Shown one piece after another: positions 27,701 to 34,811 of a stretch of DNA of 64,000 nucleotides. Made by a program: the position numbers and the translations under genes. Source of the DNA: Proteiniclasticum sp. GTDB lineage: Bacteria > Bacillota > Clostridia > Clostridiales > Clostridiaceae. The notes beneath the pieces were generated by a model. That model was not told the DNA's origin. It made no database searches and saw only the letters and a program-made list of their open reading frames with translations. Every line of letters begins with the position of its first letter. Position 1 is the stretch's first letter. The stretch lies in assembly GCF_003514505.1 (NCBI RefSeq), contig NZ_DOPX01000014.1:62001-126000 (forward strand), given 5' to 3'.

Positions 27701-28189
27701 TTCAAAAAAAAGAAGGATATCACCAAACTTCTGAGTGAGCTCTGCATCTCCTGATGACACCACAGCTTCTCTCAGTTTTTCTGGATCCAGATTGTTACGT
27801 TTCATCTCATCCGCAAGATTTTTAGCCAGTTCCACAAACCCAGGTTTTCTTGCCACGTTACGGAAAAGAACAAGGTCTTCTTCCACATCCGTCAAAGTCT
27901 TGGTCATGAGCATACTCTTTCCTAAATCTGAAATCAGATTATGGGTAGCCCCACCTGCGTTCTGAAGGATTCTGCGGATCATGGTAGAAAAACTGTGGAC
28001 TGTGACGTGAAACACATTTTCCTTACCCAGTTCTTTCAATAGCTTCTGCTCCGCACGGAACGTATACTGATCCGGCACTAGAAGAATCATGCTTCTTTCA
28101 GGGACCTCTTTCCTTCTTCTTTTGATTTCTTCGTATATTTCTTTGGTTTTGCCACTTCCTCCACGTCCGTAGATCAGTTTAAAACTCAC
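24749..28189 (-). CDS. addB: helicase-exonuclease AddAB subunit AddB
   Basis: Second subunit of AddAB; 1146 residues. N-terminal Walker A G-R-G-G-S-G-K-T (Lys14), an inactivated helicase fold that reads Chi, and a C-terminal nuclease domain with I-I-D-Y-K-S-S and four iron-sulphur cysteines: Cys775 (T-S-C-P-F-A-Y) plus Cys1103, Cys1106 and Cys1112 (C-x2-C-x5-C). GTG start with GGGGTGG upstream. First gene of the addBA operon; no SOS box was found before it. Confidence 0.95.
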   Translation of the reverse strand: MSFKLIYGRGGSGKTKEIYEEIKRRRKEVPERSMILLVPDQYTFRAEQKLLKELGKENVFHVTVHSFSTMIRRILQNAGGATHNLISDLGKSMLMTKTLTDVEEDLVLFRNVARKPGFVELAKNLADEMKRNNLDPEKLREAVVSSGDAELTQKFGDILLFFEAYEKEVHKGHVDSMDEITFAGERMEKADFLKNAEVFIDEFNDFSLVQLSFIEHLMRNVKRVVMTLTMDKDEETGDVFQITKDTEDKLFQAAERAQVSIEKPLILSEEVPLRFRENKELAHLEREYFRYPNKTYNEVPQSVSIYKAQNSYDEVEKIALDIRRRVREDDTLRYRDLAILCRNIDAYESILISVFREHEIPVFLDKRREMDGSPISQYILALVDIAKEGFTYDALFKLLKTGLSHLEKEEVDLLENYILANGIKGGTYEKPFVYPYPNIVPEEMKAEYLEKTNEIREKIVSVYQPLRVQLENASTTEEISAALYEHLEEHGVLNRSLSFVSSLKDLEVLKEHEETLKGLITIFDDLVEVLGKEKVSLEVYGDILQQAMVSHKIALIPLTLDQVILGDVARVKSDNIRGLYILGVNDGVFPKTVSDEGIITDHDLEKLKAEGLSFLVDSKLRSVYEQFLVYTAFSIPRDFLAISYPGSDLDGKSQRPSLVIGRMKKLFPKLMENAYVNPMDRKSGTLEEVESKVATFNELIKEMRRNYQGDEVNPLWGEVYQWFQGHEKFSRRLKISREGLSYTNVTEKLSRTSVKELYGEQLYLSVSRLERYTSCPFAYYIQYGLKAKDRVMHEVTAPDVGTLMHEVIDQFTEDLRGMERDLSTVDKNYIRSAVDRLVDEAIEKTNAIYKSSPRYKHMGEKVKKIINRSVETITAQIAKGKFVPMFNELGFGKDGEKLPALSIEIPDTGEDALLRGRIDRIDVMEMDGKAYIRIIDYKSSAKDVSLQDVFYGLQLQLLVYLDVVLRNWESLQSQKAVPGAVLYFKMDNPVISGNVRMTDEEIERKVLENLRLKGLLLKDAKVIRSMDEDIDTFSLVVPAKINKEGEVVSSSNRKEKNEEIILTEQEFGVLREYVLDTIGRILKELFDGNISIQPYKDKDKIPCTYCTYKSICQFDGKIKANQYRNLKALTIEELWEKMKKGENAVE

Positions 28190-28326
28190 AAAACCACCCC
28201 TTTCTCACATTTTTATCCTTTAGTCCATTATACTATAAGAGGTATCCCAAAATACGTACACAAATACACCTGTTTGGAATACATTTTAATCAGGACGTGT
28301 CCCTTCCCACTTTTCACCCTCTAGCT

Positions 28327-28358
28327 GATTCATCTGAGAGACGCATCTCAGATGAATC
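28327..28358. repeat. unexplained perfect inverted repeat
   Basis: GATTCATCTGAGA and TCTCAGATGAATC (13-bp arms) around GACGCA. No T run follows on either strand, so it is not a typical terminator. It lies between the divergent addB gene and tRNA-Ser. Confidence 0.6.
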
Positions 28359-28385
28359 TCTGAAATACAGAATGCCCAATTTCTA

Positions 28386-28415
28386 TTGACAGCTGGTCCT
28401 TCGCCTTGCTATAAT
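28386..28415 (+). promoter_or_regulatory. promoter of tRNA-Ser(GCT)
   Basis: TTGACA (28386-28391), 18-base spacer, TATAAT (28410-28415), about 40 bases before the tRNA. Confidence 0.8.
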
Positions 28416-28454
28416 GTGTTTTGTGGTAATTGAATATTAGATTACTTCGGTTGT

Positions 28455-28545
28455 GGAGAACTACTCAAGAGGCCGAAGAGGCGCCCCTGCTAAGGGCGTA
28501 GGTCGGGTAACCGGCGCGAGGGTTCAAATCCCTCGTTCTCCGCCA
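28455..28545 (+). tRNA. tRNA-Ser (GCT)
   Basis: Class II tRNA with long variable arm; acceptor GGAGAAC/GTTCTCC, anticodon loop CTGCTAA giving GCT, T-loop TTCAAAT, encoded G73-CCA. Has its own promoter and a strong terminator. Confidence 0.95.
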
Positions 28546-28547
28546 TA

Positions 28548-28590
28548 TTAAAGTCATGTATTAGTTTGAAACTAATACATGACTTTAATT
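28548..28590 (+). terminator. terminator after tRNA-Ser(GCT)
   Basis: 20-bp perfect arms (28548-28567 and 28569-28588) give a very long hairpin followed by TTATTTATTTT. Confidence 0.8.
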
Positions 28591-28653
28591 ATTTATTTTA
28601 TAGTTCATGTGAACTTATCTTTTACTATCAAAGTTATGAACTGGAGAAAATAA

Positions 28654-29118
28654 ATGAGTGATACTTACAGTATTAGACCAGCAACTGAAAAAGATGAATC
28701 AGCTATGATAACCTTGTCAAGAATCGTAGCAGAATGCTACACTCGTTCATACCTTGGCAATCAGGTTGTCGACTGGTATATAAATAGCGGCAATTGTGAT
28801 GCAGATATGAGAAAAGGACTGAAGAACTCTACTGTGCTTCTTCTTGATGAAAAAATCATTGGTATTATGACTTGGCATGAGAATCAGCTGCAAGGTTTTA
28901 TGATTGATCCAGACTATCATGGTACAGGTGCCGCTCAGTATTTTTGCAATCAGATCATTCCAGAGAAACTTAATTTATATAAAGAGCTCCATTTAGAATG
29001 TTTTGATAGAAATCATAGGGGCATTTCTTTTTATAAAAAGAATGGCTGGAAAGAATATGGACGTCTCAAAGATGAACTGATACATGGATTCAGAATCTTG
29101 TTTAAACTGGAAAAATGA
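28654..29118 (+). CDS. GNAT family N-acetyltransferase
   Basis: 154 residues of the Gcn5-related fold: S-I-R-P-A-T-E-K-D opening, acetyl-CoA loop around M-I-D-P-D-Y-H-G-T-G-A-A (about 89-100), and the F-Y-K-K-N-G-W-K-E closing strand near 130. The usual R/Q-x-x-G-x-G/A loop is degenerate (Y-H-G-T-G-A). Acceptor unknown. GGAG precedes the ATG. It stands alone between a tRNA and a convergent ribokinase, and is somewhat AT-richer than its neighbours. Confidence 0.82.
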   Translation: MSDTYSIRPATEKDESAMITLSRIVAECYTRSYLGNQVVDWYINSGNCDADMRKGLKNSTVLLLDEKIIGIMTWHENQLQGFMIDPDYHGTGAAQYFCNQIIPEKLNLYKELHLECFDRNHRGISFYKKNGWKEYGRLKDELIHGFRILFKLEK

Positions 29119-29189
29119 CAAATACTTCGTGTGGTTACGATCCAGCTTTAGAACTTACCTGCTGTGCAAACTCGTTAATATACCTATGA

Positions 29190-29238
29190 AAAAGCCACCT
29201 GTATGGAGCAGTAAATCACTCCTTCAGGTGGCTTTCAG
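29190..29238. terminator. terminator between GNAT and ribokinase genes
   Basis: AAAGCCACCTG and CAGGTGGCTTT pair over 11 bases around a 23-base loop; A/T runs on both sides suit both convergent genes. Confidence 0.65.
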
Positions 29239-29247
29239 ATTTTCAGT

Positions 29248-30168
29248 TTAGCTCTGAGCACTCAAGAAAGCTTCAATTTCTTCCTTCGTAGGAAGTGATG
29301 GCTGTGCGCCAAGCTTTGTACAGGTAAGAGCTCCAGCAGCATTGGCAACCCTAGCTGCCTCTCTAAGATCCTTTGTTTCCACGAAGGCTTTCGCCAGCAC
29401 ACCTGTGAAAGCATCTCCTGCAGCAGTTGGATCTACGGCATTGATCTTGAAAGGAGGGACGATTTCATCATATTCTTCTCCATAGAGGTACGATCCATTA
29501 GCGCCCATCTTCAGCACAATATACTTAGCCCCGTTTCTTTCTTTTAGAAGCTTTGCCGCCTCTCGTGCACTTTCATGGTCCTTGGGGTAAATTCCAACCA
29601 ATGCTTCTGTTTCCGTCTCATTAGGGGAAAGAATCGTTACTGGTGGGAGACCTTCCAGGTCGTACTTCTGTGCAGGACCTGCATCAAGTACCGTAATAAT
29701 GCCCTTCTCATTGGCAATTTCTATTGCTCTCTTGTTTGTTTCGAAAGGAATCTCAAACTGCAGAAGTACTGCGTCAAATGGATCTTGAAATGCCTCTTCC
29801 AGCTGATCTGGAGGTGTTTTCATATTGGCACCCGGGAAAATGATCAGTCTGTTCTGGCCACTGTCTTCTAGAGTAATGGCAACAAACCCAGTGTTTGCTC
29901 CTTCTCTTTCAATGACATGGTCTGTTTTAATTCCCGCTTCCTTCCATTTGTCCAGCAGATACTGTCCATTTGCATCTTTTCCAACCGTTGAGTAGCAGGC
30001 AACCTCTGCTCCTGCTCTTCTTGCTGCGACAGCAGCATTACTGCCTTTACCACCAGGTGCATTGCTGTAATCGTGGCCCAGAACACTTTCACTTGGTTTA
30101 GGCGCTCTTTCACAGCGTAAAATCAGATCCATCATGACACTTCCAACCATCAGTATACGTGCAGACAT
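29248..30168 (-). CDS. rbsK: ribokinase (PfkB family)
   Basis: Phosphorylates D-ribose to ribose-5-phosphate in the cytosol. 306 residues; N-terminal V-G-S-V-M-M-D-L, G-G-K-G-S-N-A-A-V-A-A-R-R-A-G near 39-53, and the anion-hole/catalytic D-P-T-A-A-G-D-A-F-T-G-V with base Asp about 256. AGGAGG precedes the ATG. No ribose transporter or rbsD is adjacent, so it may act on ribose from nucleosides; another sugar is possible. Confidence 0.87.
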   Translation of the reverse strand: MSARILMVGSVMMDLILRCERAPKPSESVLGHDYSNAPGGKGSNAAVAARRAGAEVACYSTVGKDANGQYLLDKWKEAGIKTDHVIEREGANTGFVAITLEDSGQNRLIIFPGANMKTPPDQLEEAFQDPFDAVLLQFEIPFETNKRAIEIANEKGIITVLDAGPAQKYDLEGLPPVTILSPNETETEALVGIYPKDHESAREAAKLLKERNGAKYIVLKMGANGSYLYGEEYDEIVPPFKINAVDPTAAGDAFTGVLAKAFVETKDLREAARVANAAGALTCTKLGAQPSLPTKEEIEAFLSAQS

Positions 30169-30496
30169 TTTACTACCTCCTAAAAAATAAAATTCACTTT
30201 GGCTTTACAGTATCATAATGAGAAATTTCCGTCAATTTGCGGTTTTCTGTCAGTTTGAGGTGCGCCACTGATGGAAAACACCTGTCTCTCATTGGAATGC
30301 AAGCCTTCCAGAATCTCAGAGCTTTTCTGATGGTCTGCTCCCAGGTTTTGGACACAGAAATTTTATATCTTACAGTACCAACTGCCGCACGGTTCAATAA
30401 AACATAAGAGTTTGTGATTTTTCATGCAGATATTACCGCTATGATGCTCCTTGAAAACCTTTTGATTTTTTAAAATGATAATTAAAAATAAAAAAC
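30169..30496. other. intergenic region, ribokinase to T-box promoter
   Basis: About 330 bases between divergent transcription units. No gene, repeat or hairpin of note was seen. Confidence 0.5.
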
Positions 30497-30525
30497 TTGC
30501 AATATTTTTTTAGGCGTTGTAAGAT
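30497..30525 (+). promoter_or_regulatory. promoter of T-box/ABC transporter operon
   Basis: TTGCAA (30497-30502), 17-base spacer, TAAGAT (30520-30525). Transcription would begin just before the T-box stem I. Confidence 0.55.
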
Positions 30526-30543
30526 GACAACAATAATTTAACT

Positions 30544-30816
30544 GCGTTGAAAAGAAATAGTATCTTATGCAAAGCTATCAGAGAGTTTTTGGTTGGTGTG
30601 AAAAAACAGTGGCGCATTTGGGAACACATCTTTGAGCTGTACCTGCAAAATTTCTATGGAAAGAGTAGTGGGTGCCGGGAATCCTTGTCATCCGTTATCA
30701 AGACTAGAGTATGATTGTACTCGATGAGGTCAGGCGCCGTGAGGTGTTTGATGAAATAAGGTGGAACCACGAAGAGATATCGTCCTTAGTCAATTTTGAC
30801 TAAGGGCTTTTTTTTC
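30544..30816 (+). promoter_or_regulatory. T-box riboswitch leader of amino-acid ABC transporter
   Basis: Senses uncharged tRNA and switches terminator to antiterminator. Seen: AGTA loop-E strand (30558-30561), AGAGAG bulge (about 30580), distal loop GGTTGGTGTGAAA (about 30591), the specifier strand GGAACACATCTTTGAGC with CAC at 30625-30627, the T-box AAGGTGGAACCACG (30758-30771), and the terminator CCTTAGTCAA/TTGACTAAGG with a T run (to 30816). By spacing to TTTGAG the specifier is CAC (His); a one-base shift gives ACA (Thr). The variable T-box base is A, which pairs with a U73 tRNA; of the tRNAs in this window only tRNA-Thr has U73. Confidence 0.93.
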
Positions 30817-30855
30817 TTTCAAAGAAGTTAAATCAAAAAAAAGGAGGACACTATC

Positions 30856-31638
30856 ATGAAAAAACTAATTCCAATTCTACTCGGACTTTTACTTCTCGCA
30901 GGTTGTGCAGGAGGCACAAAAAATGAGGATACCTTTGATGCCATGATGGAGAAAGGTGAAATCGTTGTTGGTCTTGATGATACTTTTGTACCCATGGGGT
31001 TCAGAAATCCTCAGGGTGAACTCGTTGGGTTCGATGTGGATCTTGCTAGAGAAATCTTCACAAGAATTGGACTTACTCCTAAATTCCAGCCCATTGACTG
31101 GTCTTTGAAAGAAAGTGAACTGAACAGCGGAAACATTGATGTGATTTTCAATGGATACACCATCACCGATGCCCGTAAGGAAAAGGTCAACTTCTCCACC
31201 CCCTATATGGAGAACACTCAAATCATCATCACCTTGGCCAGCTCCGATATCAAGTCTAAAGAAGACCTGAAAGGTAAGGCTGTTTCTGTACAGAAAGAGT
31301 CCAGTGCTTATGATGCGGTTTCAAAAGACACTGACATCTATGAGAACCTGAAAAATGGAGAACTCATTACTTTCGACTCCAATCTGGACCTGTTTCTTGA
31401 TCTGGAAGCCGGAAGAAGCGACGCCATTGTTCTGGATGAGGTCTTTGCAAGATACGTTCTTCTCAGCAAGAATATAGAAGACTATAGAATTCTTGAGGAT
31501 AATTTTGGAGAAGAAGAATATGGTATCGGCTTTAGAAAATCTGATGTGACGCTTCTTGAAAAGACCAATGAAACTTTGGCGGAACTCATAGAAGACGGAA
31601 CCTTCGATGAAATCAAAAAGGTGTATATCAATGATTGA
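30856..31638 (+). CDS. amino-acid ABC transporter substrate-binding lipoprotein
   Basis: Captures an amino acid outside the membrane for import. 260 residues; lipoprotein signal peptide with lipobox L-L-A-G-C (Cys17), then a family-3 bilobed binding domain (about 37-255): V-V-G-L-D-D-T-F-V-P-M-G-F, G-F-D-V-D-L-A-R-E-I, and the D-V-I-F-N-G-Y-T-I-T-D-A-R hinge segment. The T-box before it suggests histidine (or threonine) as substrate. First of three genes; its end overlaps the permease start by 8 bases. Confidence 0.9.
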   Translation: MKKLIPILLGLLLLAGCAGGTKNEDTFDAMMEKGEIVVGLDDTFVPMGFRNPQGELVGFDVDLAREIFTRIGLTPKFQPIDWSLKESELNSGNIDVIFNGYTITDARKEKVNFSTPYMENTQIIITLASSDIKSKEDLKGKAVSVQKESSAYDAVSKDTDIYENLKNGELITFDSNLDLFLDLEAGRSDAIVLDEVFARYVLLSKNIEDYRILEDNFGEEEYGIGFRKSDVTLLEKTNETLAELIEDGTFDEIKKVYIND

Positions 31639-32272
31639 CATGATCACAACCAGTTATCCTTTGCTTTTGGAGGGTCTTTCCCAGACCCTCTTCTACTTCA
31701 TCACCACCATGGTCACATCCGGACTTCTTGGACTTCTCGTGGCATATCTTTATACCCTGAAGCCTCTGAAGCCAGTGTTGTCCTTCTATATCTCCGTGGT
31801 GCGAGGAACTCCGCTTCTCCTTCAGCTGATCTTCATCTATTTCGGTCTGCCTTACTTTGGCATCACACTCAGCAGAATGAACGCAGCACTTCTAGGGTTC
31901 ACCTTCAATTACACCGGCTATATTGCTGAAATCCTAAGGGGCGGGATGGAGAGCATTCCGAAAGACCAGAAGGACGTGGCTTTTGTTCTTGGATTCAGCA
32001 GAAGATATACCTTCTTCCGGATTCTTCTGCCTTTGGGGATCCGAAACAGTTTTCCATCTTTAGCCAATGAAGTGCTGGTGCTCCTGAAGGACACTGCGCT
32101 GATCTACGCTCTCGGACTCAGTGAGCTGATCAAGGTCTCAAGAACTCTGGCCAATATCTATGTTTCTGGTACACCTTTCCTCATTGTAGGGCTGATTTAT
32201 TTCACCTTAAGCTTCTTCTTGGAAAAAGGACTCAAGAAACTTGAAAAACGAATGAGGAGGGTTACGTTATGA
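31631..32272 (+). CDS. amino-acid ABC transporter permease
   Basis: 213 residues, about five membrane helices, HisM/GlnP type. The EAA loop is L-R-G-G-M-E-S-I-P-K-D-Q-K-D-V-A, which docks the ATPase. The ATG at 31631 has AAGGTG upstream; an in-frame ATG at 31607 lies deep in the binding-protein gene and lacks a site. A single permease gene implies a homodimeric channel. ATGA-type 4-base overlap with the ATPase gene. Confidence 0.9.
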   Translation: MIDMITTSYPLLLEGLSQTLFYFITTMVTSGLLGLLVAYLYTLKPLKPVLSFYISVVRGTPLLLQLIFIYFGLPYFGITLSRMNAALLGFTFNYTGYIAEILRGGMESIPKDQKDVAFVLGFSRRYTFFRILLPLGIRNSFPSLANEVLVLLKDTALIYALGLSELIKVSRTLANIYVSGTPFLIVGLIYFTLSFFLEKGLKKLEKRMRRVTL

Positions 32273-32883
32273 TATTCGAGGCAAAAAACATCAAAAAAAC
32301 CTATGGAGATCTCACCGTACTGGAAAACCTGTCCTTTGAGGTGGACAAGAATGAGATTGCGGCGATTCTAGGCCCTTCAGGAATCGGAAAATCAACCCTC
32401 TTAAAGTGTATTGTTCAGCTGGAGAGCATTGACAGTGGCTCTTTTGTGCTAAATGGAGAAACACTCACAGAAAAAAACAGGACTCAAGTGGGCTTGGTCT
32501 TTCAGTCTTCCTCTCTCTTTCAGCACAAAAATGTGCTGGAGAACCTTCTGATGGCGCCACGCTATCATAAACTGTATGAAGATAAGGAACTGCTTTCCAT
32601 GGCGGACAGGTATCTGCAGGATTTTGGCCTGCTCGAAAAGAAGTTTGCATACCCCTCCGAACTCTCAGGGGGCCAGAAGCAAAGAATCGCCATCATCAGA
32701 GCTCTTCTATTAAAACCTCTTCTCCTGTGTTTTGATGAACCCACCAGCAGTCTGGACCAGGAGAATAAAATGCTTCTTTTGGATATACTTCAGAAAATCA
32801 AAAAAGATCATGCGATTCTCATCGTCTCCCACGACGAGGACTTCATCGAAAAGGTTGCGGACAAAAAGATTCAGCTGCGTTAG
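32269..32883 (+). CDS. amino-acid ABC transporter ATP-binding protein
   Basis: Energises the importer. Walker A G-P-S-G-I-G-K-S-T (about 35-43), Q-loop V-F-Q-S-S-S-L-F, signature L-S-G-G-Q-K-Q-R, Walker B L-L-C-F-D-E-P, D-loop S-S-L-D, and switch His in V-S-H-D-E. At 204 residues it is shorter than the usual 240, lacking most of the C-terminal extension after the H-loop; all ATP motifs are intact. Confidence 0.92.
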   Translation: MIFEAKNIKKTYGDLTVLENLSFEVDKNEIAAILGPSGIGKSTLLKCIVQLESIDSGSFVLNGETLTEKNRTQVGLVFQSSSLFQHKNVLENLLMAPRYHKLYEDKELLSMADRYLQDFGLLEKKFAYPSELSGGQKQRIAIIRALLLKPLLLCFDEPTSSLDQENKMLLLDILQKIKKDHAILIVSHDEDFIEKVADKKIQLR

Positions 32884-32947
32884 TTTTTTTACATATCTTT
32901 CAGAAAATCAGCTATACTTGAAATAGAGAACACTCTATAAGGACGTG

Positions 32948-33754
32948 ATGTATGTGTCTTTGATTACTTATTTTCTCTATTTCATCATTTATAGTTTTCT
33001 AGGTTGGCTTTATGAATCTATTTTATGTTCCATCACTGGAAAAAAGCTTGTGAACAGAGGGTTTCTCAACGGCCCCGTCTGCCCTGTCTATGGATTTGGT
33101 GCGCTGCTGATTGTACTGGTTTTCTACGGAAAAGAGACCAGCCTTCTTCCGCTTTTTCTGTCCAGTATGGTTCTGACCAGTGTCGTGGAGTACTTCACTG
33201 CTGTTCTTCTGGAAAAACTCTTCCACGCCAGGTGGTGGGATTATTCCGGACGTCCTTTCAATATCCATGGCCGGGTTTATCTCACTGGAGCTTTGGTTTT
33301 TGCTGCTTTATCCGTGTTCATCATAAGGTTTCTCCATCCTTTTGTGGAGTCCATGATTGGCACCTTATCCGCCAGTTCAAAAACCACCCTCTCCATTACG
33401 CTTTTCCTCATCCTTCTCATCGATCTTTTCATCACCGTCAGGCATCTTCTTCTCCTTCGTCTTCGCATCAGCGCTGTTCGGGATGAGTTTGACAGACTGG
33501 TGAAGGAAGGTGAACTGAAACTGGATGAACTGCGGCAGATCCTCCAAAGCAAACTGGAAGGTACGGTGCTGTATACCGATCGGGTGAAAGCTCTCTTTCA
33601 GAAAGGCCGCTATCAGAACAGGCGAATCTTCAATGCCTTTCCAAACCTCACCGCCTTAAAGAACAACGAGATCTTCAGCAAACTCAAAAGCAGTTTTCTG
33701 GAAAACAAGAAAAAACTGGATGACAAGATCCGCAACTTCAACAATCATCTGTGA
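32948..33754 (+). CDS. CmpB-type putative ABC transporter permease (DUF1113-like)
   Basis: Integral membrane protein of unknown function in the family often labelled putative ABC transporter, type IV. Starting at the ATG 32948 it has 268 residues; five or so helices (about 5-165) with the family motifs F-L-G-W-L-Y-E-S, R-G-F-L-N-G-P-V-C-P-V-Y-G-F-G and R-W-W-D-Y-S, followed by a 100-residue cytosolic helical tail. A GTG directly before the ATG is an alternative start. No ATPase belongs to it; the preceding importer has its own permease. Confidence 0.8.
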   Translation: MYVSLITYFLYFIIYSFLGWLYESILCSITGKKLVNRGFLNGPVCPVYGFGALLIVLVFYGKETSLLPLFLSSMVLTSVVEYFTAVLLEKLFHARWWDYSGRPFNIHGRVYLTGALVFAALSVFIIRFLHPFVESMIGTLSASSKTTLSITLFLILLIDLFITVRHLLLLRLRISAVRDEFDRLVKEGELKLDELRQILQSKLEGTVLYTDRVKALFQKGRYQNRRIFNAFPNLTALKNNEIFSKLKSSFLENKKKLDDKIRNFNNHL

Positions 33755-33780
33755 GAAGCTCCAAAGGCTTCTCTTTTTCT
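33753..33780 (+). terminator. terminator after CmpB-type gene
   Basis: GAGAAGC and GCTTCTC form a 7-bp stem overlapping the stop codon, followed by a T run. Confidence 0.75.
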
Positions 33781-33883
33781 TTTGATGTTCCTTCTTCAAC
33801 CCCACAGAAGTCAAAGGATTCATGAACTTTGTTACGAATAAATGAACAATATACAGATTGACCGTAAATTTAATTGTATGCTA

Positions 33884-33912
33884 TTGAATTTTGTGTTCGG
33901 TTAGTTTATAGT
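33884..33912 (+). promoter_or_regulatory. sodA promoter
   Basis: TTGAAT (33884-33889), 17-base spacer, TATAGT (33907-33912), about 90 bases before the ATG. Confidence 0.55.
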
Positions 33913-34002
33913 AAAGGCATACAGTTAATAACCGCTCCCACTACAGGGAGTTTTCTAGATAATAAAAGTAATCGTTGAAAACAAAATTGGAGGAATGAAA
34001 GA

Positions 34003-34611
34003 ATGAAACATGAATTACCAAAACTGCCTTATGAGTACAGTGCACTGGAGCCTTATGTAGATGCAGAGACCATGGAGATCCATTACAGCAAGCATCATCA
34101 GGCTTATGTGAACAATCTGAATGCTGCTCTTGAGAAGTATCCAGAGCTGCAGGAAAAAGACATCAAGGATCTCGTTGCAGACCTTAATGCAGTTCCAGAA
34201 GATATCAGAGGCGCTGTAAGAAATAATGGTGGCGGACACCTCAATCACTCCATGTTCTGGAAGATGATGAAGAAAGCAGAAGGACAGGCTCCAGAAGGAG
34301 AACTCCTGACAGCAATCAATGAGAAGTTCGGAAGCTTTGATGAATTCAAGAGTGTATTCGCAAAGGCTGGCGCAACAAGATTTGGATCAGGTTGGGCATG
34401 GCTGGTAGTAAAGGATGGAAAGCTTGATGTAGTATCCACACCAAACCAGGACAATCCGATCACAGACGGACTTACACCAATCCTGGGACTAGACGTTTGG
34501 GAGCATGCATACTATCTGAAGTATCAGAACAGAAGACCTGAATACATCGAAAACTGGTTCAACGTAGTGAATTGGGACGAAGTTGCAAAACTTTACAGCG
34601 AAGCAAAATAA
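34003..34611 (+). CDS. sodA: superoxide dismutase (Mn/Fe)
   Basis: Converts superoxide to H2O2 and O2; 202 residues. Metal ligands His27, His82, Asp164 and His168 are all present, with the D-V-W-E-H-A-Y-Y signature and G-G-G-H-L-N-H-S-M-F-W. The motif set fits cambialistic or Mn-type enzymes; the metal cannot be told for certain. No signal peptide, so cytosolic. Monocistronic: own promoter, GGAGG site and a terminator. An oxygen-defence enzyme in an organism whose other genes (adhE, Rex box) suggest fermentation. Confidence 0.95.
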   Translation: MKHELPKLPYEYSALEPYVDAETMEIHYSKHHQAYVNNLNAALEKYPELQEKDIKDLVADLNAVPEDIRGAVRNNGGGHLNHSMFWKMMKKAEGQAPEGELLTAINEKFGSFDEFKSVFAKAGATRFGSGWAWLVVKDGKLDVVSTPNQDNPITDGLTPILGLDVWEHAYYLKYQNRRPEYIENWFNVVNWDEVAKLYSEAK

Positions 34612-34652
34612 GTAACCCCTCAAATTGATATATATTTTAACTGGCCTATGAT

Positions 34653-34688
34653 GAAAAATCCTGCTGTTCCCCCGGCAGGATTTTTTTC
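34653..34688 (+). terminator. sodA terminator
   Basis: AAAATCCTGC and GCAGGATTTT form a 10-bp stem with a C-rich loop, then a T run. Confidence 0.85.
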
Positions 34689-34811
34689 TGCCTATTTTTC
34701 TAAAAATGAAATACAGAATATGAAACGAAAATACAGAAGTTCCCATCCTTTCAAAACCTTCTGTCAATTTTACGGTAAGATAAGGATAACTAATGATTTC
34801 TGGAGGAGTAT

